Below are positions 14,651 to 20,737 of a stretch of 20,737 nt of DNA, piece by piece. The position numbers were made by a program, and so were the translations under genes. A model generated the notes under the pieces. The model made no database searches and was not told the origin of the DNA. It saw only the letters and a list, made by a program, of their open reading frames with translations. Numbering within the stretch: the first letter of the stretch is position 1; each line of letters opens with the position of its first letter. Location of the stretch: assembly GCA_964495615.1 (NCBI GenBank), contig CAZBVX010000011.1:1-20737 (forward strand), written 5' to 3'. The DNA comes from CAINDR01 sp964495615. GTDB taxonomy: Bacteria; Patescibacteriota; Patescibacteriia; Patescibacteriales; UBA12465.

Positions 14651-15226
14651 ATGTATTATTTAGTTTTTGACACAGAGACAACTGGTTTGCCAAAAAATTA
14701 TCAAGCACCGCTTGATGATTTTGATAATTGGCCGCGCTTGGTTCAATTGGCTTGGCAATTCTATGACGGAGACGGAAATCTTTGGGAGGAAGAAAATTTG
14801 ATTATCAAACCAGAGGGATTTGTAATTCCGGAAGCGGCGGCAAAAATTCATCGTATCAGCCAAGAGCGGGCGTTAGCAGAAGGTCTCCCTCTGAATGAAG
14901 TATTAGTAAAATTTTCAGAAGCGATCAAGCGAGCTGATTTTTTGGTCGGCCATAATATTGATTTTGATAACAATATTGTCGGCAGTGAATTTTTACGCAA
15001 TTCAATTGTTAATCAATTAGCGGAGACAAAAAAGATTTGCACCATGAAGCAGGGAGTTGAGATCTGCCGTTTGCCAGGAAGAATGGGTTTTAAATGGCCG
15101 AATCTAAACGAACTTCATCTCTGTTTGTTTCAAGAAGGCTTTTCTGATGCTCACGATGCCATGATTGATGTCCGTGCTTGTGCTCGTTGTTTTTTTGAAA
15201 TGAAAAAACGCGGCTTTTTAAACTAA
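14651..15226 (+). CDS. DnaQ-like 3'-5' exonuclease (DEDDh)
   Basis: A 191-aa exonuclease with the five catalytic residues of the DEDDh group: Asp7 and Glu9 (VFDTETTGLP), Asp106 (GHNIDFDNNI), His168 and Asp173 (AHDAMIDVRAC). Such enzymes remove nucleotides from DNA or RNA 3' ends in proofreading, repair or RNA turnover. It is short and has no other domain, so it is not a full DNA polymerase III epsilon with a clamp/alpha-binding tail, though it could act as one. It starts 4 nt after the VirD4-like ATPase gene and ends 6 nt before the glycosyltransferase gene. The link to the ATPase could be functional or simple operon packing. Confidence 0.87.
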   Translation: MYYLVFDTETTGLPKNYQAPLDDFDNWPRLVQLAWQFYDGDGNLWEEENLIIKPEGFVIPEAAAKIHRISQERALAEGLPLNEVLVKFSEAIKRADFLVGHNIDFDNNIVGSEFLRNSIVNQLAETKKICTMKQGVEICRLPGRMGFKWPNLNELHLCLFQEGFSDAHDAMIDVRACARCFFEMKKRGFLN

Positions 15227-15232
15227 ATTTTT

Positions 15233-16858
15233 ATGAATTATTTAAAGATTGGCAAGGCCACTGATTTAACAGGACGCGATTATTTGATTTATCGTTTTTT
15301 TGAAATTTTTCCAGCATTTTTTTCAATTGCTACTCTATTGCTTTTGATTATTTTTTCTTATTTCCAGCCAGTCTGGGTGGCTTATTTCATGATTGCCTTT
15401 AATGTTTATTGGTTGTTGTTAGTTTTGTATCTAGCCGCCTTTTTGATAACTTCTTATCTCAAACTAAGAAAAGGAAAAAAAATTAATTGGCAGGAAAGGT
15501 GTGAAAAACTTTCGGCTGAAACAATTGTTAATTTTCCAGAAGGATCAGATAAGGAATTAATAAAAAAAATCGAAAAAAATGAAAATACTGCCACCACTCT
15601 TTCTGCTGCCGGAATGCGCTGGGAAGATGTTGTTCAGGTGGTGATTTTACCCAATGCCACCGAAAGTCCGGAGATTGTTCGTACTTGTTTGCGCTCAATC
15701 ATCAATGATGGTTTTCCTCTGGATAAAATAATTGTTGTTTTGGCTCTAGAAGAAAGATGTGGGGAATTAGCCAAAGAAAAAGGACGTTTGATGCAGGAGG
15801 AGTTTGGTGATAGTTTTAGAAATTTTTTGGTTACTTATCATCCAGATGGAATTGAGGGTGAGCTCAAAGGAAAAGGATCTAATCAGGCTTGGGCTGCGAA
15901 GCAGACCAAAGCGCAAATTATTGATGCCGAAGGTTTGGATTCATCCAGAATTTTGGTGAGTGTTTTTGATATTGATACTATTTTACATCCAGGATATTTT
16001 TTCTGTCTTACTCACAAATTTCTCACTGTTTCTTCGCCTTATCGTTCAAGCTATCAACCAATTCCGGTTTACCACAACAATATCTGGAAAGCTTCTTTCT
16101 TTTCGCGTGTAGCAGCGACCTCAAATACTTTTTGGCAAATGATGATGCAGGTGCGTCAGGAAAGTCTGGTTACTTATTCTTCACATTCAATGACTTATCG
16201 CGCTTTACTGGATATTGGTTTTTGGTCAACCAATATGGTTAGTGAAGACTCAAGAATCTTTTGGAATTGTCTGATGTTTTATAACGGTGATTATCGTGTT
16301 GAACCGCTTTATCATTTGGTTTCCATGGACATCACTGCCGATCAAAATATCAAATTAACCGCCAAAAGCTTATACAAACAGCAGCGTCGCTGGGCTTGGG
16401 GAGTGGAAAGTCTTCCTTATTTGGCTTTTAATTCCATTAAAAATTGGCGAAAGATAAAAAAAGGCAAAGTTTTGGGTCATATTATTGTTCAAATATATGG
16501 TTTTCATTCTTGGGCGACCAGTGCTTTGATTATTGCGGTAGTCGGTTGGATGCCGATGCTTTTGGGTGGTAATCGTTTTAATTCCACGGTGTTGTCAGGA
16601 AACTTGCCAGTGATTTCCTCTTTTTTGATGAATCTGGCGATGATCGGGATGATTTTGTCAGCAGTTATTTCGTCTTTGATGTTGCCAAAAAGACCAAAAG
16701 AGTATTCGGCTTGGAAGAATGTCGCAATGTTGGTAGAATGGATTTGTGTGCCAGTAACGATTATTGTTTTCGGCGCCATTCCTTGTCTTGATGCTCAAAT
16801 CAGACTTTTGCGCGGAAAATATATGGGATTTTGGATAACTCCAAAAATTAGAAACTAA
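15233..16858 (+). CDS. Membrane glycosyltransferase, GT2 family (cellulose-synthase-like)
   Basis: A 541-aa protein with two N-terminal membrane segments (about 27-46 and 50-73), a cytosolic catalytic region and about three to four C-terminal membrane segments. Catalytic motifs follow the processive GT2 order: donor-binding DID at 246-248 (VFDIDTILHPG), acid ED at 338-339 (VSEDSRIFW), and QQRRW at 383-387 (QxxRW). The end of the chain (RLLRGKYMGFWITPK) is also typical. Such enzymes build beta-linked polysaccharides or modify envelope glycans on the cytosolic side. No acyltransferase, secretion or regulatory partner is in the window, so the product is unknown. It is cotranscribed with the exonuclease and the FtsB-like gene (gaps 6 and 4 nt). 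Confidence 0.87.
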   Translation: MNYLKIGKATDLTGRDYLIYRFFEIFPAFFSIATLLLLIIFSYFQPVWVAYFMIAFNVYWLLLVLYLAAFLITSYLKLRKGKKINWQERCEKLSAETIVNFPEGSDKELIKKIEKNENTATTLSAAGMRWEDVVQVVILPNATESPEIVRTCLRSIINDGFPLDKIIVVLALEERCGELAKEKGRLMQEEFGDSFRNFLVTYHPDGIEGELKGKGSNQAWAAKQTKAQIIDAEGLDSSRILVSVFDIDTILHPGYFFCLTHKFLTVSSPYRSSYQPIPVYHNNIWKASFFSRVAATSNTFWQMMMQVRQESLVTYSSHSMTYRALLDIGFWSTNMVSEDSRIFWNCLMFYNGDYRVEPLYHLVSMDITADQNIKLTAKSLYKQQRRWAWGVESLPYLAFNSIKNWRKIKKGKVLGHIIVQIYGFHSWATSALIIAVVGWMPMLLGGNRFNSTVLSGNLPVISSFLMNLAMIGMILSAVISSLMLPKRPKEYSAWKNVAMLVEWICVPVTIIVFGAIPCLDAQIRLLRGKYMGFWITPKIRN

Positions 16859-16862
16859 GATT

Positions 16863-17225
16863 ATGGCTTCCAGTATCAAACAAAAAGCTTATTCTGTCAT
16901 TCTACTAGCCTTAATTGTGATGGTTTGTTTTCCTTTGGTTCGCAGTTGGCGTCAGAAAAAATTGATTGAAAAAGAAATTTCTGGTTTCAAAAAAGAAATT
17001 AGTGCCAAAGAAGAAAGCAACAAAAAGTTACGAGAAATGATTAACTATTTGGAATCAGACGCTTCATTGGAAGAGACCGCTCGGCTTAATTTGGGCATGA
17101 AAAAACCGGGAGAAAACGTGGCGGTGATCAAACAAGAGGTTAGCACTTCTGCAATTGCTGTTTTGGAAGAAAAAACAGAAAAGGAAAGTAATTATCAAAA
17201 GTGGTTTCAATATTTTTTTAATTAA
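16863..17225 (+). CDS. FtsB/DivIC-like septum formation initiator protein
   Basis: A 120-aa bitopic protein. One membrane segment (about 11-27) is followed by a predicted coiled coil (about 33-66, rich in Lys/Glu) and the family's C-terminal pattern EETARLNLGMKKPGENVAVI. FtsB/DivIC joins FtsL and FtsQ/DivIB in the divisome and helps activate septal peptidoglycan synthesis. It closes the operon started at nrdR and precedes a strong terminator. ftsA, ftsZ, ftsE and ftsX lie in the same 20 kb, but in other transcription units. The short length and single TM agree with FtsB or DivIC; assigning a specific name would go beyond the sequence. Confidence 0.88.
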   Translation: MASSIKQKAYSVILLALIVMVCFPLVRSWRQKKLIEKEISGFKKEISAKEESNKKLREMINYLESDASLEETARLNLGMKKPGENVAVIKQEVSTSAIAVLEEKTEKESNYQKWFQYFFN

Positions 17226-17240
17226 TTTTTTTTTAAAAAA

Positions 17241-17269
17241 CAAAAAAACACCTTGACTAGTGTTTTTTT
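17241..17269. terminator. Bidirectional rho-independent terminator
   Basis: CAAAAAAACAC and GTGTTTTTTTG form an 11-bp stem with loop CTTGACTA. It starts 15 nt after the FtsB-like stop. Because of the A-run it can serve the convergent minus-strand tRNA-Thr transcript as well. Confidence 0.88.
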
Positions 17270-17271
17270 GA

Positions 17272-17377
17272 ATAATTCTTTATCTTTTATTTTTCAATGT
17301 TTTTTCGTGAGCAAGAATTGATATAAATAAATTCTTGTCCCAGATAAAAACCTGAAAAATAAAAGGTAAAGAATTGT
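17272..17377. repeat. 106-nt nested inverted repeat between ftsB-like terminator and tRNA-Thr
   Basis: The outer arms 17272-17296 and 17353-17377 (25 nt each) pair over all positions, with two G-T wobbles (as RNA read from the plus strand). An inner pair, CAAGAATT (17312-17319) and AATTCTTG (17330-17337), forms a second stem. The AAGAATT/AATTCTT element occurs four times (both arms of both stems), so alternative folds into two side-by-side hairpins are possible. On the minus strand the structure starts about 5 nt beyond the tRNA-Thr discriminator base. It could be a MITE-like remnant, a processing site, or an untested small RNA. No clear target-site duplication is visible. Confidence 0.8.
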
Positions 17378-17382
17378 AATAG

Positions 17383-17454
17383 AGCCCCTTACCGGACTCG
17401 AACCGATGCCTACGGTTTACGATACCGTTGCTCTGCCAGTTGAGCTAAAGGGGC
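17383..17454 (-). tRNA. tRNA-Thr(CGT)
   Basis: Reading the minus strand gives a full cloverleaf of 72 nt: acceptor GCCCCTT/AAGGGGC, D stem GCTC/GAGC, anticodon stem ACGGT/ACCGT with loop ATCGTAA (anticodon CGT, decoding ACG), T stem ATCGG/CCGGT (one T-G pair) with loop TTCGAGT, and discriminator T. CCA is not encoded. It is transcribed away from the carboxypeptidase gene. Confidence 0.97.
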
Positions 17455-17470
17455 AAACATAATTAAAGCT

Positions 17471-17499
17471 ATTGTAATAAACATTTTAATATCAGTCAA
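17471..17499 (-). promoter_or_regulatory. Promoter of tRNA-Thr (TTGACT-N17-TACAAT)
   Basis: On the minus strand TTGACT (17494-17499) and TACAAT (17471-17476) are 17 nt apart, with the start predicted about 10 nt before the mature tRNA 5' end. The promoter occupies the 54-nt gap before the divergent gene at 17509, so the two starts face away from each other in the same space. Confidence 0.85.
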
Positions 17500-17508
17500 T
17501 TTAAACTT

Positions 17509-18966
17509 ATGTCAAAAAAACTTCGCTTAATTTCTTTTTACCTTTTACTATCTTTCAGTTTTTCCTTATTGCCACTGCCAGCTTCTAATGTTTATGCAGA
17601 AACTGTTTGGCGGGAAGTTGAAATTAATTCTGAACCAACAAATTCTGGCTGGCAAAGAATGAGCCCTTGGTATGAAAATACGGGAGGAGCTGACACTTCT
17701 TCTTTGATAAAAATTAATTATTATTTTCCTAGCACTGAAATCAAGCAGATTTTTTCTTATGACGAAAAAACAAAAAAATGGGATTCTTGGAGCAGCACGG
17801 ACAATAATTTAAATTTAGTTAGCGCTACTGTTTCGGGGACGAAAAAATTTGCCTTGTTTATTAAGGCAAACACCATGTCTGTTGGAAAAGCTTCTTGGTA
17901 TAGCTACAAAAAAGGTTTATTTGCCGCTTCTCCTGATTTTCCAAAGGGCACAAAACTAAAAGTTACCAACCTGGCTAACAACAAGAGCGTTGAAATAACG
18001 GTCAATGATTATGGACCAAATCGCAAAATTCATCCAGATCGCGCAATTGATTTGGACGTGGTAGCTTTTGAAAAAATTGCTTCAAAGGGAGAGGGAATTG
18101 TTAAGGTAAAAATTGAACCGCTTGCCACTGCCAAGGCCACTGCTGTTGCCGCAGTACCAAGTGATCCAAAACCAGAAATTGAAAAACCGGAAGTAATTGC
18201 CAAACAGCCAGAAATCAACGCTACTTCTGCGATTGCTATCTGGGAAAAGGAAAACAAGGTCGCTTATCAAAAAGAAATAGACAAAAAATTACCAATCGCC
18301 AGTCTGACAAAAATTGTGGCAATGAAAGTTTTTTTGGAAACTGGAACTAGCATGAACAAAATAGTGACCTACAAAAAAGCCGATGAAAATTTTAATTATG
18401 AATATTGCAAGCCTTGGGAATCAGCTAGACTAACCGTCAAAGAAGGGGAAACAATGACGGTCAAAGATTTGATGTATTCAGCGCTGGTTGGTTCGGCAAA
18501 TAATGCAATCGAATCCTTAGTTCGCACTAGTGGCTTAAGTCGTCAAGATTTTATTGCCAAAATGAATAGCACAGTAAAAAAATGGGGAGCAAAAAACACC
18601 AAATTTGTTGAGCCAACTGGTTTGTCTCCAGACAATATGAGTTCAGTAAGTGATTATGCTATAATAACCGAAGAGGCTTTCAAGGATGAGACTTTGCAAA
18701 AAATAGCCACCACCAAAACTTATTCTTTTTCTACAATCAACACCAAGAAAAAACACAACTTGAAAAATACTAGCAAAATTATTCAAGCCAACACCTACAA
18801 CATCACCGCTTCCAAGACTGGTTATTTGCATGAAGCGGGATATTGTTTGATGAGTAGAGTAAAAGTTGGTTCTGACAATCTAATTGTTATTGTTCTTGGC
18901 TCACCAAGTTCTGCCGCCTCTGTTGAAAGCACCAAAAAAATAATTGAATTTGCAACTGCAAAATAA
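17509..18966 (+). CDS. Secreted fusion: RlpA-like double-psi barrel plus D-alanyl-D-alanine carboxypeptidase (S11)
   Basis: A 485-aa exported protein. The signal peptide (about 1-30) ends in NVYA before ET. Residues 31-120 are an unrecognised beta-rich region. Residues 125-203 are RlpA-like: GKASWYSYKKG, then KLKVTNLANNKSVEI, VNDYGP (Asp167) and AIDLD (Asp181). The TANGE-type part of RlpA is missing, so it may bind rather than cut glycan. A Pro/Ala/Glu linker (205-236) leads to a penicillin-binding peptidase with SLTK (Ser265, Lys268), SAN (Ser329-Asn331) and KTG (436-438), the full S11 triad for D,D-carboxypeptidase activity on peptidoglycan stem peptides. A single chain with both modules is unusual. 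No C-terminal membrane anchor is seen. ftsE and ftsX follow after 15 and 7 nt. A promoter is possible in the upstream 54 nt (TTAAAG-18 nt-TAATAT), but this is weak. Confidence 0.88.
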   Translation: MSKKLRLISFYLLLSFSFSLLPLPASNVYAETVWREVEINSEPTNSGWQRMSPWYENTGGADTSSLIKINYYFPSTEIKQIFSYDEKTKKWDSWSSTDNNLNLVSATVSGTKKFALFIKANTMSVGKASWYSYKKGLFAASPDFPKGTKLKVTNLANNKSVEITVNDYGPNRKIHPDRAIDLDVVAFEKIASKGEGIVKVKIEPLATAKATAVAAVPSDPKPEIEKPEVIAKQPEINATSAIAIWEKENKVAYQKEIDKKLPIASLTKIVAMKVFLETGTSMNKIVTYKKADENFNYEYCKPWESARLTVKEGETMTVKDLMYSALVGSANNAIESLVRTSGLSRQDFIAKMNSTVKKWGAKNTKFVEPTGLSPDNMSSVSDYAIITEEAFKDETLQKIATTKTYSFSTINTKKKHNLKNTSKIIQANTYNITASKTGYLHEAGYCLMSRVKVGSDNLIVIVLGSPSSAASVESTKKIIEFATAK

Positions 18967-18981
18967 TTTTTGTTAATCTTT

Positions 18982-19662
18982 ATGATTCACCTGAAAAATG
19001 TCCATAAAAACTATGGCCGTTATATCAAAATTTTAAAAGGAATTGATTTGGACATTGAGCCAGGAGAATTTGTTTCTATTGTTGGGCAAAGCGGTGCCGG
19101 CAAAACTTCGTTGGTAAAAATTTTAATTGGCGAAGAGAGAGTAAGCGAAGGTAGTGTTGAAATCGGCGGCTGGGATATTACGCACTTGAGCAAGCGTGAA
19201 GTGCCTTTTTTGCGTCGTCAAATCGGGGTTATTTTTCAAGATTTCAAACTACTGCCACGCAAAACCTTGGCGGAAAATATTGCTTTTGCCTTGGAGGTTT
19301 CTGGTGGATCCAGTTCCAAAATAAAACGCATTGTTCCTAGTGTTCTAAAAATTGTCGGACTGGAAGACAAAGCCAACCGTTATCCAACAGAAATTTCTGG
19401 TGGTGAAGCCCAAAGAGTGGCGATTGCTAGAGCCTTGGTTCATCAGCCAAAAGTTTTGTTGGCAGATGAGCCGACCGGTAATTTGGATACTATCAATGCT
19501 GATGAAATTATTGATTTACTTTTGCGCATCAACCGCTTCGGCACCACTGTTATTTTGGTGACGCACAATCGAGAAATTGTTAACCGTCTTAATCGTCGGG
19601 TAATTGCTATGGAACATGGGTTGGTTATTAGTGATCAAAAACACGGCAAATACGTTTTATAA
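18982..19662 (+). CDS. ftsE: Cell division ATP-binding protein FtsE
   Basis: FtsE (226 aa) is the ABC ATPase of the FtsEX complex, which controls peptidoglycan hydrolases at the septum from the cytosolic side. Motifs: Walker A GQSGAGKT (35-42), Q-loop FQDFKLLP, signature ISGGE (138-142) followed by AQRVAIARAL, and Walker B LLADEP (159-164), then GNLD. The start is ATG at 18982 (MIHLKNV); an in-frame TTG at 18970 would add only four residues. It sits between the carboxypeptidase and ftsX with short gaps, so the three should be one operon, suggesting that the carboxypeptidase is tied to FtsEX-controlled wall remodelling (inference). Confidence 0.95.
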   Translation: MIHLKNVHKNYGRYIKILKGIDLDIEPGEFVSIVGQSGAGKTSLVKILIGEERVSEGSVEIGGWDITHLSKREVPFLRRQIGVIFQDFKLLPRKTLAENIAFALEVSGGSSSKIKRIVPSVLKIVGLEDKANRYPTEISGGEAQRVAIARALVHQPKVLLADEPTGNLDTINADEIIDLLLRINRFGTTVILVTHNREIVNRLNRRVIAMEHGLVISDQKHGKYVL

Positions 19663-19669
19663 AATATTT

Positions 19670-20578
19670 ATGAATAATTTTTTTCGCGTCTTAAAATTTA
19701 GTGCTCAAGATATTGCTCGCAATGTCTGGCTTTCTGCGGCCACAATTACCATTTTGGTTTTAACTTTATTTTCAATTAACATCATGGTGACAGTGCGGGT
19801 GATTTCGGATAATGCAATCTCGGTCATCAAGGACAAGGTGGACTTCTCTCTTTATTTGAAAAACGAAGCGCGCGAAGATGAAGTTTTGGCGCTAAAAAAT
19901 CGCATTGAAGGTCTGAGTAATGTGAAATCGGTTGAATATATTTCCAAACAACAAGCTTTGCAAAAATTTCGTGACAAAAATCAAAATAATCAACAAGTGA
20001 TTGAAGCTTTGAGGGAGTTAGGAAAAAACCCTCTTTCTCCCAGTTTGATTATCTCACCAAGCGACACCGCACAAGCGCCGCAGCTGGTGGAAAGTTTGAA
20101 ACGTTTGGATAGTGGCATTATTGAATCCCGTAATTTTTCCGATAATGCTGCTATCACCAAAAAAATAGATTACATCACCAACAAAATTAACGAAGCTGGT
20201 TTGTTTGTGATTATTATTTTCTCCCTTACTAGTTTATTGGTTATTTATAACACTATCAAAGTTGCTATTTATACTCATCGCCGCGAGATTGAAATTATGC
20301 GTCTGGTCGGTGCTTCCCGTTCTTTTATCATTGCTCCTTTTTTGGTTTCCGCAATCATTTATAGTTTAATTGCCATTTTGGTCATTACTAGTATTTTCTT
20401 TCCGTTTTTGAGCCTTTTGCAGCCTTATTTGGAGGTGTTTTTTACTGGTTACAACATTAATATTGTTTATTATTTTATTAATAATTTTTGGCTTATTTTT
20501 GGTATTGAATTTCTGGCTTTTGCTGCCGCCGCCGCTATTGCTAGTTCTTTGGCGGTTCGTAAATATTCAAAAATTTGA
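19670..20578 (+). CDS. ftsX: Cell division protein FtsX
   Basis: FtsX (302 aa) is the membrane partner of FtsE and passes the ATPase signal to wall hydrolases outside. TM1 (about 21-43) is followed by the extracellular domain (about 45-175, with the SVEYISKQQALQKF stretch), then three more TM segments (about 181-204, 225-255 and 270-296) typical of the ABC3/FtsX permease domain. The start is ATG 19670 (MNNFFRVLKFSAQDIARN, the family N-terminus); an upstream ATG at 19604 inside ftsE is rejected. It ends in TGA, showing that TGA is a stop here. The TGA lies inside the -35 of the following tRNA gene. Confidence 0.95.
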   Translation: MNNFFRVLKFSAQDIARNVWLSAATITILVLTLFSINIMVTVRVISDNAISVIKDKVDFSLYLKNEAREDEVLALKNRIEGLSNVKSVEYISKQQALQKFRDKNQNNQQVIEALRELGKNPLSPSLIISPSDTAQAPQLVESLKRLDSGIIESRNFSDNAAITKKIDYITNKINEAGLFVIIIFSLTSLLVIYNTIKVAIYTHRREIEIMRLVGASRSFIIAPFLVSAIIYSLIAILVITSIFFPFLSLLQPYLEVFFTGYNINIVYYFINNFWLIFGIEFLAFAAAAAIASSLAVRKYSKI

Positions 20579-20603
20579 CTTGCAGGACGCTTTTCGTTAA
20601 GAT
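20575..20603 (+). promoter_or_regulatory. Promoter of tRNA-Gln (TTGACT-N17-TAAGAT)
   Basis: TTGACT (20575-20580) overlaps the ftsX stop codon and lies 17 nt from TAAGAT (20598-20603). The predicted start is within 10-15 nt of the mature tRNA 5' end. The same -35 and spacing are used for tRNA-Thr. Confidence 0.78.
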
Positions 20604-20618
20604 TAAAAACGTTTTTAT

Positions 20619-20689
20619 TCGGGGATCGTCTAATGGTAGGACAGCGGCCTTTGAAGCCGTCGATCATGGTTCGAATCCATGTCCCCGAG
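20619..20689 (+). tRNA. tRNA-Gln(TTG)
   Basis: A 71-nt cloverleaf: acceptor TCGGGGA/TCCCCGA, D stem GTCT/GGAC, anticodon stem GCGGC/GCCGT with loop CTTTGAA (anticodon TTG, decoding CAA), T stem CATGG/CCATG with loop TTCGAAT, discriminator G. CCA is not encoded. Confidence 0.97.
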
Positions 20690-20698
20690 CAAAACACG

Positions 20699-20729
20699 AA
20701 AACAGGTTTTATAAGCCTGTTTTTCTTTT
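20699..20729 (+). terminator. Rho-independent terminator after tRNA-Gln
   Basis: An 11-bp stem (AAAACAGGTTT / AAGCCTGTTTT, one G-T pair) with loop TAT is followed by T-rich sequence, 9 nt after the mature tRNA end. Confidence 0.92.
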
Positions 20730-20737
20730 AATATTAG

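Noticed and set aside
19604..19669. FtsX start inside ftsE
   Set aside because: The added residues are out of frame with ftsE and unlike FtsX; the family N-terminus begins at 19670.
20576..20640. UGA recoding (Gly) at the ftsX stop
   Set aside because: Reading through would run into the tRNA-Gln promoter and gene, and FtsX has its normal length at the TGA.
1..20737. CRISPR array, insertion sequence, prophage or toxin-antitoxin genes
   Set aside because: No regularly spaced direct repeats, transposase or integrase motifs, or small paired toxin-like genes were seen.

Overview
The window is AT-rich, gene-dense chromosomal DNA that looks like a member of the Candidate Phyla Radiation (Candidatus Patescibacteria). 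The basis is a combination of traits. The genes are small and tightly packed. Almost none has a Shine-Dalgarno sequence. The only ribonucleotide reductase visible is anaerobic. A cytosolic VirD4/TraG-like ATPase ends in a CxxC-x17-CxxC zinc ribbon. The phylum is an inference. The code is standard: TAA, TAG and TGA are all used as stops, and ftsX ends in TGA, which argues against the UGA=Gly code of Absconditabacteria and Gracilibacteria.

Layout. 1-1960: the 3' part of secD, then secF and a strong terminator. 1996-4925: an O-antigen-ligase-like polytopic protein with a C-terminal helical-repeat region, then a prepilin peptidase, probably one operon with a (nearly) leaderless start. 4920-7613: promoter, ftsA, ftsZ and terminator. 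7633-8710: a free-standing gene for a winged-helix/ComF-like phosphoribosyltransferase fusion with a perfect 22-bp palindrome in its promoter and its own terminator. 8715-17269: a long co-oriented run (nrdR, nrdD, a stand-alone glycyl-radical ORF, nrdG, a small membrane protein, a VirD4-like ATPase, a DnaQ-like exonuclease, a GT2 glycosyltransferase and an FtsB/DivIC-like protein) with mostly 3-22 nt gaps, closed by a terminator. 17272-17454: a nested inverted repeat and a minus-strand tRNA-Thr(CGT). 17509-20578: a secreted DPBB/D,D-carboxypeptidase fusion, ftsE and ftsX. 20619-20729: tRNA-Gln(TTG) and a terminator. No stretch over 300 bases lacks a gene.

The genes serve protein export (SecDF), the cell envelope and pili (Wzy-like protein, prepilin peptidase, GT2), division and peptidoglycan (FtsA, FtsZ, FtsB-like, FtsE, FtsX, carboxypeptidase), anaerobic dNTP synthesis with its regulator (NrdR, NrdD, NrdG), and DNA handling (VirD4-like ATPase, exonuclease).

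The most interesting observation is that the NrdD reading frame stops before the glycyl-radical site. That site (SRVVGW) sits in a separate short in-frame ORF just downstream, and both polypeptides end in Cys-Cys. This is either a two-piece class III ribonucleotide reductase, resembling the PflB/YfiD (GrcA) arrangement, or a recoded stop. Other points worth a look are the HTH-ComF fusion with its operator, a second C-terminal-peptide-like motif in FtsZ, an apparent extra transmembrane hairpin in SecD, and the 106-nt nested palindrome abutting tRNA-Thr.
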